From contig SEMN01000145.1 of the NCBI GenBank assembly GCA_005408345.1, positions 992,001 through 1,056,000 on the forward strand: DNA of 64,000 nucleotides, written 5' to 3'. How positions within the stretch are numbered: the first letter of the stretch is position 1; every line of letters starts with the position of its first letter. Positions 35,619 to 46,914 of this stretch are shown here, in pieces. Source of the DNA: Macquaria australasica (lineage: Eukaryota > Chordata > Actinopteri > Centrarchiformes > Percichthyidae). The notes under the pieces were generated by a model. The model ran no database searches, was not told the origin of the DNA, and worked only from the letters and a program-made list of their open reading frames with translations. Made by a program: the position numbers and the translations under genes.

Positions 35619-38600
35619 ATGGTAAGATGGCTCATTAGCTGCTTGCTGTCTGATAGCAGAGGTGTATCTGATATAAAAGACGTCCTCTATCAAACTACCG
35701 TTTTCCTTGAAACAGTTTGCCGGTGTGCTAAATGAGGCGTTAATAGTTGAGAGTTAATTAATAATTAAGAGCGCGGCGGTGTCGTGATTTAATCCCACTT
35801 TATGACAATATTATAAGTGCTTTAATGGAGGTTTTCTATGTCCTGAATTCGTAGCGACAGAACCAAGGGCAGGGCTGTCATTACGCAGTTTGTTGCGCAG
35901 ATTAGAGGCGATGGCTTTAGGAAACCCTGGAGATGTTTCTGTTCCAGCACTGCTGTGCTTTCATACATCTGCCTCCATCTTATCAAGGACGCGCCGCAGC
36001 GTGGCATCGGCGTCAAGTTAACACGTCGGCCTGTTCTTCCACTCGGCCGTGGTGGCCAATCATGACGGCAGCTTCGTCGGTTCGAATCTCGGTTCACAAA
36101 CCTGCCAATTTAACGATTCTTCACTCGTCAGAAAAGTTGCAACCAGTTCAAATTTGATGCAAGGCGATTTCTGAATGTACTGGAAAAATCCTTCATTTCG
36201 GTTTGTATATAAATAACTCTGCATCATTTATCGTACTTAAATTACACTCTTATTCTACTAATTTGCCCTTTCTCATTCATTATTTCGCACAGTGAAGAGC
36301 GTTAGAGTTGTGTGAACCAATCACAAAAGGTGAAGGTTTTTTAAAGTTTATCTGCTGCTTGGTTGATTCTTTATGTATGCCGAATTAAAGAGTGCCATCA
36401 GATCACAAGATCCAGTCTAAAGTTAAACTGAATGTTCCACCTACCCTTGCCAATATGCAAGGTCATTCTACATTGTACGATTTTCTTTATGGAGTTTGGT
36501 GACAAGTCCACTTCACTTCACTGTGATGATTCCATCTGTTAGTTATAATCTTTATAACTTGAAAGAAATATCACAGTGAGTGATCAGACCAACAATGCAT
36601 GTTACTGCCACTTTGTTTCCTACCTCTGTGATTTATCTAGGTCAGTGACACACATGAACCAAACCTGTTTGTTTCCCTCCAGACTGAACCAATCCGTGTT
36701 GTGGTGACCGGCGCTGCTGGCCAGATTGCCTACTCCCTGCTGTACAGCATCGCCAAGGGAGATGTGTTCGGGAATGACCAGGTAAGTCTGAACTCTGATT
36801 ACATAACCTGCAGCAGAGCCCCCTTCCCCCTGCAGCTGATCACTGCACAGACAGCTGGGCGATGCACTGTGTGGGGCTTGACTGTTACATAATGGACTCA
36901 TCCTGAATAATGCATGTTTTAATGTGGGGATGCCTTCAGCTTATTGGAGTCCTGATCAGTGATGGAATGGGTAAATGAGGAAGAATATCATAATATTTTA
37001 AGAAAGGTTTTGCTTTTCATGTCAGCACGGCTATGTTGTACTCCTGCGTCAAGCCCAACAAGCTGATTGGCCCATTATGGACATAATGCTTGCCTAATTA
37101 AAGAGTGTCGTCTAGTACTTCAGAAAAACTCTTAAATTAGGCTGAATGTCGTGTTCGTTCTTGCCGATATGCAAGGTCAAACTGCTTTGCAAGATTTTCT
37201 TAATGGGGTTTGGTGATAAGTCCTCTTCTTTCCTTCTGAGCAGCGTTTCCACCGTTCATGAAAATTCTGGAAATGTTGTAGAATTTATACACTTGTATCA
37301 TTCCATTCAATATGTGGTAAAGTAATGAAAATTAAAATAACAATGTATGCTGTAGACATTAAATTTGGACATTAAATTTAAAAAAAGACTAACAGAAGTC
37401 AAATTACACTATAGAAATATTAATGAAAAATTGATATAGAAGAAATGGAAAAAGTTGTAGAACTTTGTAAGAAAAATGTGGGAAACCTTCCACAGGATCC
37501 ATAATGTCTGCCAGAAATGCTCAGTCACTATCCTGGAAAGTTTGGAGAAAGCTTTAGAGAAACTGAAATGATTTGATTTGATTTATAAAACTTGATTCCC
37601 GTGGCTATATTACACTTTAAAACATGACCTTTATGTGTCCCTGAATGTGACCAGATGAGACCTTGAAAGTTATTGTAAAGGTGTTCAGTCTTCATTAGCT
37701 GTGATCTGCTACTTGTTTCTGTGCACTGACTCGTCTGTGCGCTTGTCAACTGGATTTATTAAAACAATACCTGTAAATGAAATGTTTGCCTTACCTTTGT
37801 TGTCCCTCTTGTTTTTCAGCCAATCACCTTGATCCTGCTGGACATCCCCCCCATGCTGCCGGTGCTGGACGGAGTCGTCATGGAGCTGCAGGACTGCGCC
37901 CTCCCACTGCTGAGGGGTGAGCCAACAAAATCAAAAAGCATGCAGTTTTTCTAAAGCTTTTGATGTTGAAGGTTTGACCATAATAATATTTTTAGACAAA
38001 TATTATGTAGTGTTCCCTCCAGTTTTCTTCTTATCAGGGGAAAAATGTGTGTTATCATTATGAGCCACTACAGCACCACACACACCAGCTGCATCGCATA
38101 GCATTCGATCATCTGACACTTGCACCGCACACTGAATGTGCCGCACAAGCAGAAGAAGTAGTCGAGGCGCAGCAGCGAGGATGTGCAGATACGGGGAGCG
38201 AATGTGATAATATTGACGTGCACTGGTGCTTGGAACAGGACAGCGGCGTGTCCAACTAGCTGACGTCCGTCATCCAGTGGTGACGTGTGTCCGTCGGTGT
38301 GCTTACATAGAAAACAGGCGTGGGTGTTATGACGTGTGTTATTCACCACCGGTCCGTGTTCCCCTTAAACTCTTCTATGAAACAAAACTAGTGGAACCTG
38401 AAAACCTCAAAACTATGGTCAAACTACGGCGGCTCTTCGACCGTAATTGTCTTGTCCCTCTGGAGCTCATTGTCATGTAGTACACACTGTGTTTGTGTTT
38501 GTGTGTGTGTGTGTGTGAGTGTGTGTTATTTGTCCTTCATAACCTCCTCTCTTCTGCTGCTGTGGGGAGGAGGAGGAGGAAGGAGTGTCTGAAATAAGGC

Positions 38601-41237
38601 CTCTGGTTGGCTGTTGGTTAAGGCAGCACAGTAGCCAATCAGAGCAGTGGTGGGACAACAATATGAACCCTGACTGAAGTCCGGTCTGATGGCAGCGCGG
38701 TAACTTCTAATAACCAGACACCAAACGCATCTTATCATCAGGATCAGCCGAGGCAGCAGGAATGAATATGACAGACTCTGAAATAAACCGAGATGAACAC
38801 TTTAACACTTTGACTGTGAATAAATAACAGCAGAAACAGCACTGAGACGGAGAACACGTGGGTGAAACACGGGGGGAACAGATGTTGTTGATGTTGAAAA
38901 AAATCAGTGTACCTTATCAGTACCAATACATCACCGTATCAATATGTTCTATAGCAGGGCAACCTCTGTTATCTGTGCACTACAGATAAGATATCCCTCA
39001 GTTCAACAGGCTGTTAATAAATGTCAATAAATAATACGTTTAATAAGTAGTAAGTAAAATGAATCGATTTTAAGTCTGTGAATAAGAAATACAGTAAGAA
39101 ATAAAGAGATTCTCCTTTAAAGTTTAAATATTAGTTCAGTTAAAGAGTTTATTTCCAAACTCTTCTGAAATAAAAATATAAAGAGGTATTGTACTCTTTT
39201 ATATCTGCTATTGTTTTGTTTATTTATCAGTTTCACTCATTAATTTCAGCCTGATCACTTTCCAGGAATTGCATAAAGGTATCCGGATTCTTCATTTTTA
39301 ATTTACTCATCAAATATTACCACTAATACATAAAATATTTACAAAAAGTCTTTTCTGTCCTGGTACACTTCGGGTGGCTATCAAACATTTGTGATACTAG
39401 TGCTGATGCAGTACCTGAGTTTCAGTACCGATACGGAAACAGTACTTTTACGAACTTTAAGAAATCTAAAAATATATTTTCTATGAAGCACTTTTTTTCA
39501 TTTAACAAACACAAAAATGTTGAAGCAGCCACCCAAGAACTTTTGATTGAAACCAGTAAATATCTGTTCAAATGAAAGATTATGGATCTGACCAGACGCT
39601 CTCAGTACTTGACGGCCTTCGATGCTCAGGACACGTTTCAGTCTCTACCAAGAGGTATTGATGTTCAGCTGCAGATGCTGTGAGCTTCAAGCTATTCAGG
39701 TTTAATTGTCCTTGTAGTCCTTTTTAAATAAACACTACAGTTAGTTGTTTTTTGAATGTTACATTTGTCTGTGGTTGTAACATTACAACTATTGTGAGCT
39801 TTCGTGTTTTTGTTACTGCAGCCTTTGTTTGTGATTAAATGTTTGTCTATTTGATGTTAAACCCAGGGTTTGTACAAAGTCTTGAAAATTTGGAAAATGC
39901 CTGATTTTTCATGGAAACCAAAAGTCTTTTAATATTTGAAATGAAACGATCCCGTCGTCTTATTTGTTTGTTGTGTCCTGGAATTTATAGTGTCAATTAA
40001 AGACTTTGAGAGTCTGGACATGTTTGGTTTAGCTTCCTTGAAAGTTCTTGAAAAGTGCTTGTATTTTACTCTTAAAAAGCTGTACGAACCCTGTAAAAGT
40101 TGAAGAAATAAAGTAAAACTACTCCATGCTGAACCCTCCCCCCACAGAGGTGATCCCCACTGACAAGGTGGAAGTGGGCTTCAAGGACATTGACGCCGCC
40201 ATCTTGGTGGGCTCCATGCCCAGGAAGGAGGGGATGGAGAGGAAGGACCTGCTGAAGGCCAACGTGGCCATCTTCAAGACGCAGGGATCCGCCCTGGACA
40301 AGTACGCCAAGAAGACTGTTAAGGTGACACTGCAGTCCTCCATTTTATTATATTTAATGTAATTTTATTTATTGATGAAGTCACAGGCTCATGAGGCACT
40401 CATAATGGATCAATCAGTCAGGAACCATTGTGCTAGAGGGTTATTGTACTGTGTCTTAGGGCTTTCTGGGAATTTTAGTTTTTGTTAGACTTTAAACGAA
40501 GCCAACTGTTGACTGCAGCTGATAAACACAGGGAAGTGAAAGTGCTTATCCAGCGTCTCCTGTCCCCAGACTAAACTCTTTCCTTGAACAAAGCTGACTG
40601 TTTCTCTGCTGTCACGTTAACTTCATGTAATCTGGAAAAGAGCCGCAGGTCTCCAGAGTTCCTCTGTGTGCTTTGAGTCATTTGTAGTTCGTATTGTAAC
40701 GTGTAGAAAGTCCAAAGCATGTAGATCAGCAGGAGGGGCCCCTGACGACCCAAAGTCCTCCATGAGGCCCAGGGCCAGTGTTACGAAAGAGGTCAAAGGT
40801 CAAAGCTTCACATGTAGAGACTCTGTGGAGAAAAGAAAACAGCCTGACGTTGAACCCTGTGAAGCGAGAAAACTGCTTTTAAACTGGAAACTCAGAGAAA
40901 ACCTTATTTTTTCAGGAAGCCAAAACTAACTATTTCCATGGAAAACTATTTCCATGTAGAAATAAACATTTCTCAGACAATCATCTCAGATTTTGTGGCT
41001 TTACTTCAGCGTTATAAAAAACAGTGTGTTGATTCCGTATTTCCACCTGGCTGCTCACCTGTGTGACGGGTTGATAAAGTCAGTCTGATGGAGGTGTTTG
41101 ATTTTTCACATCAGGTTTTGGTGGTTGGAAACCCGGCGAACACCAACTGCCTGATCGCCTCCAAGTCCGCTCCATCCATCCCCAAAGAGAACTTCTCCTG
41201 CCTGACCCGACTGGACCACAACAGGGCCAGCTCCCAG

Positions 41238-41314
<77 letters not shown>

Positions 41315-44300
41315 ACCACAACCACATGTCTAACCCCTCCAGCAGCCCTTTGAGGAAGTGAGAACCAGACAAAATGTCCTCACTCTCAAGGTCTTAGAGG
41401 TAGAAAATGTAACATTTATGCATTAAAATGTCTAAAAACAACTAGACCTATGTTATATATTGTGTTGAGCTGTGTACTCACATAATCCCAAAAGTTTCCA
41501 ACAATGTTCAAACTCGGAGAAATACGTAATTTTATTCAAGGTAATGGTGCGTTTCATTTGGTCGCCTGTCAGTGGCGTCACATCCCCTTTACCCTTTAAC
41601 CCGTATAGTTGCTTTAACTTCAGTGAAACACCGATGATACGTCAGAGTGAGGAAGGACTGAAGGAACACAACGTCACAGAATTATACCCAGTAACAGTAA
41701 TACAGCATTTTTCTATCCATCTAGCTCACTACGATGTGCTGCTATGACAAGTGGCTCATGACAGCCACCAAGCTAATGCGTACGCTGATGTTACAACGTT
41801 ACAACAACGTTCAGCGCTCTTAAAGTTATTTTTAGTTTGATTGTTTTGACCACAGATAATGGCGCTGGGCTACCCCACGACTGAACTCGCCACATAACGT
41901 TAGCTACATTAACGTTAGTTTTCATTAATGATCAAGTTAAGGTCATATGATAGAATCACACTTTATTTATTGATGCATCTTTACCAATAACTGAATATTT
42001 TACAAATGAACAGAATTACGACTTAATAACTCTACTGCTGTGTCTGTGCCTCGCCTGCAGGTGGCGATGCGTTGCGGCGTGTCCTCCGACAAAGTGAAGA
42101 ACGTCATCATCTGGGGGAACCACTCCTCCACCCAGTACCCCGACGTCCACCACGCCAAGGTCGACGTGCACGGCACCGAGATAGCCGCCTACGACGCCGT
42201 CAAAGACGAAACCTGGCTCAGAGGAGACTTCATCTCTGTGAGCGCTCGCTGCTTCGCGTTTGATTTCATGTGAAACAGAAAAAGAGCTACAATTCTTTCA
42301 TTTTAAACACTTTCAGGGTCATTTTGCCAGCAAAGAAGTTTTTCTTCCAGCTTGTTTTCCTTCAGGTTTGTAGTTTCTGTCCTGTTTTCAAACCCTCTCT
42401 TCTTCGTCTTCCTCCTGCAGACGGTGCAGCAGCGCGGTGCAGCCGTCATCAAGGCCAGGAAGCTGTCCAGCGCCATGTCTGCCGCCAAGGCCATCTGCGA
42501 CCACATGAGGGACATCTGGTTCGGCACCAAGGAGGTCGGTGTGGAGGGAGGGATGAACAGAGCTCTGGATGTGTCAGTCAGACAGTGACGAAAGCCACAG
42601 TCGGTTAGAGGGGGAAAAATCACAAACAAATGTTTTAGCACGGCTCCTCTCCAGGCCTGGAAAAGTTCTCAACACTGTAACAATTAGCCAAAAGACGGTT
42701 TCAAGGACTTTTATTCACAACTCCTTAAACAAACAAGACATGTTGCATTCGAGGCAGCTGTGCGTTTCTGAGTAGCTTCAAAAAAAGAGATTTAGCAACT
42801 TGTTTTATTCAGTATCTGTTTGTTCTGAAGTGTTTTCTGGCTTCAGCCTTAAATCAAAAGCAAAACTTCTAGATGTTTTTGAATCATTTTAACAACATTT
42901 CCCTGTAATTTCTGACAGACTTTGTGTCTTTTAGTTTTAAACTTCTGCAGATCTTTTTTAAACATTGTTTGGTGACACAACATGTTGAGATATACCAATA
43001 CTTTGTATTGAAGATGGTCATGTCATTCAAATTTTCTATTTTCATGCCAAACAATGACATGAATTCTTTGAACTGTGTAATTGTCGGGTTGGAAAAACTT
43101 GTGAAGCAGGATTTGGAGCATGACGGGACATTTAAAAGTAGTCGCTGAAACCAGGCTGATAAAATCTTTTTCAAGGAACCTGCTCAAAACAAACCTTTAC
43201 CTGTGGGTTTTAAACAAGGGAATTACTATTAAAACATTAATAAACAATTAATTCATTAAAAGGACTAAATTCAGATTTTAAAGTGGTTATGGTCGGGACG
43301 TGGACCGCAGGCCGGACAGTATCAGGACGTGTTGTTGTTGTTGTTGACATGTTGTGAATTCAGACGGACTGACGGTCTGCGGTGTGTTTTCTGCCGACAG
43401 GGTGAGTTCATCTCAATGGGTGTGTACGCTGCCGGAAACTCCTACGGCATCCCAGAGGACCTCATCTACTCCTTCCCCATCCAGATCAAGGTGAGTCTGT
43501 CCAATCAGCTGCCAGTCAGCAGAGCATAGGCGCTGATGTCACGGTGGTTCACACAGTGTGGGTGTGGAAGTGGGTGTGTTTGTAACGGATCCAGGATTTG
43601 TTGTTTAACATGTTTGTCTCATAAATCTGATGAAATGTTAAACTGTAAAAACATTAATTTCTTGTTCATGCAGATTTCAGACTTTCACATCACTGCTGCT
43701 GTATTTTATCAGTATGTTTAGCCAGACAGGTAACAAATAACATAACCTTTTCTGAGTACTAGTCCCTTTGTAATGAGCAGACGGACTTCCTCCACCTGCA
43801 CTTTTTTGACTTCACCTATACATGAAAAACACCTGTACAAAGCTTAATACAGGATTCAGTTATTTATCCTGTTCAAACGTGATTGGTCAATACTACAACT
43901 ACAAACAGAAACCAGAACGTTTCCAATACCAAAATCTGGTCTCTTGCCTTCAGATATCTCTTTCTAGAGATTACCTCAGTTCTGCTTTAAGGGAAGTCTC
44001 AGACACCAAAGATGACTTGTTCCCTGAAAACGTAGTTCATTGATGAGATATTTTTAGGGGGGATTCTCACTTAAAAACAAACCTTGTTTCGATTTTATTA
44101 TTTTTTTATATCAAGAAAAGAAAGCGAGAGACACAATTCGGTGACGGGCATATTTGAAGCTCACAAAGAACTGGAATGGACGAAACACCACAAAACCAAA
44201 CGCTCGACCTCTGACCTTTCCCTCTGTCGTCCCCCACAGAACAAGACCTGGAAAATGGTTGACGGACTCCCCATCAACGACTTCTCCCGCGCCAAGATGG

Positions 44301-44362
44301 ACGCCACAGCGGCCGAGCTGGTGGAGGAGCGAGACACCGCCCTGGACTTTCTGTCCCAGTGA
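35619..44362 (+). CDS. mdh1: Cytosolic malate dehydrogenase (NAD-dependent), complete
   Basis: The enzyme reversibly oxidises malate to oxaloacetate with NAD+ in the cytosol, as part of the malate-aspartate shuttle. Coding exons: 35619-35621 (only the ATG), 36683-36781, 37820-37916, 40148-40323, 41115-41237, 42061-42237, 42421-42534, 43401-43490, 44240-44362. They total 1002 nt, 333 aa, against about 334 in mammals, and a start exon containing only Met is as in the mammalian gene. Visible features: Rossmann loop GAAGQIA (residues 11-17), NAD-binding Asp42, substrate arginines 92 and 98 in MPRKEGMERKD, NPANTN (131-136), Asp159 and Arg162, and catalytic His187 in IIWGNHSST. All key residues are present. 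The donors of exon 5 (GTACAC) and exon 7 (GTCGGT) are weak. Which fish duplicate this is (aa or ab) cannot be decided. Confidence 0.97.
36383..36518 (+). repeat. Direct repeat flanking mdh1 exon 2, left copy
   Basis: The segment from AATTAAAGAGTG through CTTGCCAATATGCAAGGTCA to GGAGTTTGGTGACAAGTCC in intron 1 is matched at similar length by 37096-37232 in intron 2. Exon 2 lies between the two copies. The near-palindrome CTTGCCAATATGCAAG sits in the middle. Confidence 0.7.
37096..37232 (+). repeat. Direct repeat flanking mdh1 exon 2, right copy
   Basis: It shares AATTAAAGAGTG, CTTGCCGATATGCAAGGTCA, GATTTTCTTAATGG and GGTTTGGTGATAAGTCC with the copy in intron 1, in the same order and spacing. 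Substitutions are scattered, so the duplication is old. Confidence 0.7.
39395..39545 (+). repeat. Dispersed repeat in mdh1 intron 3
   Basis: The words TACCTGAGTTTCAG, ACTTTAAGAAAT, TATTTTC, TTTCATTTAACAAA and AAGCAGCC occur here and, in the same order, at about 48277-48397 in the ugp2 first intron. Both copies are diverged. The family is unknown to me. Confidence 0.5.
39864..40093 (+). mobile_element. hAT-like MITE, copy 2, in mdh1 intron 3
   Basis: It starts CAGGGTTTGTACAAAGTC and ends CTGTACGAACCCTG, giving a near-perfect 12-bp terminal inverted repeat. It is about 230 bp long, shorter than copies 1 and 3 (about 325 bp), so it has lost internal sequence. It ends 54 bp before exon 4, so its right part lies within the branch-point and acceptor region of that exon. 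Confidence 0.8.
41240..41312. repeat. CA microsatellite fused to the mdh1 exon 5 donor
   Basis: An uninterrupted AC run of about 36 dinucleotides begins at intron position +3, so the donor itself reads GTACAC. Open frames of repeated VC or TH here on both strands are artefacts. Confidence 0.95.
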
Positions 44363-44428
44363 CGGTCGCCCCCTGCTGGCCAGCAGCAGCACTTAGATCC
44401 CCTGAAGGCTCTCTGCTCTCGGCTCTGA
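44363..44428 (+). other. mdh1: mdh1 stop-codon readthrough extension ending in a peroxisomal signal
   Basis: The mdh1 stop is UGA followed by CGG, one of the known leaky contexts (UGA-CUA and UGA-CGG class). Beyond it, the frame stays open for 21 codons (44363-44425) to a second UGA (44426-44428). The predicted extension ends KALCSRL, and SRL is a canonical type 1 peroxisomal targeting tripeptide. In mammals MDH1 is known to make a small peroxisomal pool by readthrough of UGA-CUA, with an extension that also ends in a PTS1. Keeping the frame, length and terminal signal by chance is unlikely, so I infer a functional extension. Confidence 0.7.
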
Positions 44429-44661
44429 AGAAGAAACCCTCCATTCTTATTAACCGTCTCAGCTGCCGTCTGTGTATCACCTGTGTGTGTGTGTCTGTGT
44501 GTCAGTGTGTGTGAGTGTGTGTCACTAGGCCACTTCTTCAGGTTTTCAGAAAACCTGTTTAATGACCACAACCTGGCCTCCTCCGTCTGCAAGAATGTCT
44601 CTGTTGGTAGATGATAACTCACACTAGCTGCCCAGAAACTGTAACGGAACAAGTTATCGGC

Positions 44662-44667
44662 AATAAA
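44662..44667 (+). terminator. mdh1: mdh1 poly(A) signal
   Basis: A canonical AATAAA lies 300 bp after the stop codon, the first one downstream. The 3' untranslated region contains a TG-rich stretch at about 44486-44522. Confidence 0.75.
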
Positions 44668-44832
44668 ACGACAAAGAAACTGACAGAACAAAATCAAGCC
44701 TTCTTTCATGTTCAGAAGTCTCATTATGCTACATTCAGCACTGAGCTACAGGCGCTTATCACAGGTGTTCTCGTATTGGAGGTCACATAGAAAATTAAAG
44801 TCATAAACTTGTCATGACTGCCGCAGACACCC

Positions 44833-45235
44833 CTTCTCCACCAACAAGGAACCGGTTCTGTTCCGGTTTGTGCATCTACTTCTGAACCGTTCGGAGCATT
44901 TTGACCAAAAATAAATTGGTTCTGAACCTGAAAAGTTGGTTCCCAGCTGGAACCAAAAAACAGCAGGTTTTCGTGCTGTCATCAGTGGGCGTGTCCTATT
45001 CTACAGGTTGGAAAGAGGATGGAGAAGGCAGCACTGGTCTCTGGTCTACTATGGTAACAGTCTTCTACGTCTTCTGATCATTTAAGAAAACAAATATCTG
45101 TAATAACAGAACAAAAGCTCGCAGCTAATCAATGCAATCCGCCATCTTGCTCCTACTGTTTACTTCCGTTGTGCAACGCCCTCCATGATGCATCCTTGAT
45201 TACACTGGTTCCACTCAGAACTGGTGGAAACCAAG
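44833..45235 (+). repeat. Dispersed element between mdh1 and ugp2, copy 1
   Basis: This shares long stretches with 55995-56335: GAGCATTTTGACCAAAAATA, AAATTGGTTC, GTCATCAGTGGGCGTGTCC, GGTAACAGTCTTCTACGTC and CGCCATCTT. Its left end (CTCCACCAACAAGGAACCGG) and its right end read inward (GTTTCCACCAGTTCTGAGTG) are imperfect inverted copies. It therefore looks like a non-autonomous DNA transposon of about 400 bp. The open frames inside are not genes. Confidence 0.65.
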
Positions 45236-46680
45236 GAAAATGTAAAAGTGACTTCTTATTTGGATATTTTTGTCCCTGTATAAACCGTGTAAAAGAGGTC
45301 ATCAGCAGTTCGATCAGCTTCTCAGTTCTACGTTAAACTCCAACATGTCGCATAAGAAACTCATTCAGCTGTTTCACTAGTGGCCAAAACATCTTATCAC
45401 ATGGGAAAAGTTTAATATCCTCTTCGGAAAGGCAAAGCAGAATATGAAAGAAAACACAGGGCGACATAACGCGACACAAAGAGGATTTTAAAAGGATGAA
45501 ACGAGATCAAAATACACTAGTTGTAAAAAGAAAAATGAATTAAAAAGAAACCGTGGCAAACTATTTAAAAAGTATCTTTTTTAAATTGGAGCAGGCTTCA
45601 AGTTTTCTGGGTGGGTCTCCAGTTATTTGGTGAATAGAAACCGAACGCTCCGTCTCCATGTTGAGTTTTGGTCCTTTTAAAGCTTTTAAAGACAAAAGGT
45701 GACAGTATCTCAGCCGTCAGCACTCTTATAACTAGAGATCCCTTATAAACTCCCTCATAATCATCATAAACCTCAGGTGATCATAGACTCTGTATCAGGT
45801 TGAACTGTCCTGATGAGGTAAACACTGACTGCACAGTATTGATGCTTTCTACCATCAGCCTGAAAAGCTCTGCCCGTACAGACCTCAGTAAGAGTGAAGA
45901 GAATTCTCTTTAATGTGAGAAGTTATCCACCTGTACTCTATTTGATTTCTATTACGCCCTTCAGTATTCTGCAGTGAATCATTTTAACCAAGTGAGGGCA
46001 GCATGGATCCAAACTGAACATAAATGGACACCTGAGAAGGTTTGTGTGAGATCTTTATTCAGTTATTCATTCATAATCTCAGAGGCTTCAGAGTATGGTC
46101 CATTTTATTACTGATGTTGGAGAAATTAGAATAACAGGTTACTGTATCCTCAAGACTGATAATAAAGTCGGTACTATTCAATAGGGAGTTTTTTAAGCAG
46201 TAAAAGTGTGCAACTGCCCTGCGGTCCCGGACCTGTAGGGACCCAAAAAGCTCCTGGTTCACTGTGTGTGTATTTGGTGCTTTGATTAATTGTGAATTTG
46301 TACCACTGAACTACAAGATCAAACCTTTGGGGGAAATAAATGCAAATTATATTTTTAACAAAAAACAACTTAGTTGAAAAACTAAAAATTAAATCAGTTA
46401 AATTAATATTAATGGCTGAATATAAGAGAATAAACAGGGATTGAGTCAAAATTAGATGCAATTGAAACAAAAATAGATTAAATTGACATTAAAGGGGTGT
46501 AAAATGTGACAAAGTTTGAGCAAAATGTATTGAAAGCTAAAACGTGTAAATAAAATTGACAAAACTTTTTTTCAATGATGTAACATTAAATTAAAGCAGT
46601 ATTTACGTTGTTACCCATCCTGGGTGGGTGGGACATGTTGGCAGATCCCTTTGATTGACGGGCATCTTGGACCAATTACC
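45236..46680. other. Spacer between mdh1 and ugp2, nothing recognised
   Basis: AT-rich sequence without supported exons. Short open frames on the minus strand near 46071-46470 show no recognisable domain. Confidence 0.5.
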
Positions 46681-46689
46681 GTTCTTCTT

Positions 46690-46914
46690 TGATGCGCGTA
46701 CACGCTACGTCACGCGCAGCAGGCAGCGAGCAGCTGGCTGGCTGTCGGCCGCAGCAGCTAGCAGCGGGAGGACGAAGCTGCAGCGGCTTTAAAGCGTTTA
46801 ACGCGGCTTTGTGTGGTTCTGACACCGAGTCCACCGGCTCCGAACGGCGGTCTGTCCCGGTCTGAGGTCGTCCGCGTTGTCCTCGGCTGTGTTTCTGAGG
46901 CCAGGTGTGTTCAG
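46690..46914 (+). promoter_or_regulatory. ugp2: ugp2 CpG promoter and untranslated first exon
   Basis: A sharp CpG-rich, TATA-less block contains GATGCGCGTACACG and a CRE-like TACGTCAC at 46706-46713. GC-rich leader sequence follows and ends at TTCAG before a donor (GTGGGT at 46915; an alternative GTGTGT lies at 46905). The coding start is 2.8 kb downstream at 49746, after an acceptor CTCCACAG (49701-49708). The first exon is therefore inferred to be untranslated. A second promoter just before 49709 cannot be excluded. Confidence 0.6.

Noticed and set aside
41080..41372. Four overlapping frames rich in VCVCVC or THTHTH
   Set aside because: They are produced by the CA repeat at the exon 5 donor; the real coding frame there is mdh1 exon 5.
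42303..42641. Minus-strand 112-codon frame over mdh1 exon 7
   Set aside because: It is an antisense shadow of the GC-rich exon 42421-42534.
44161..44724. Minus-strand frame of 187 codons over the mdh1 last exon
   Set aside because: It is the antisense of coding sequence plus a TG-rich 3' UTR (THTHTH run). No homology or start context was recognised.
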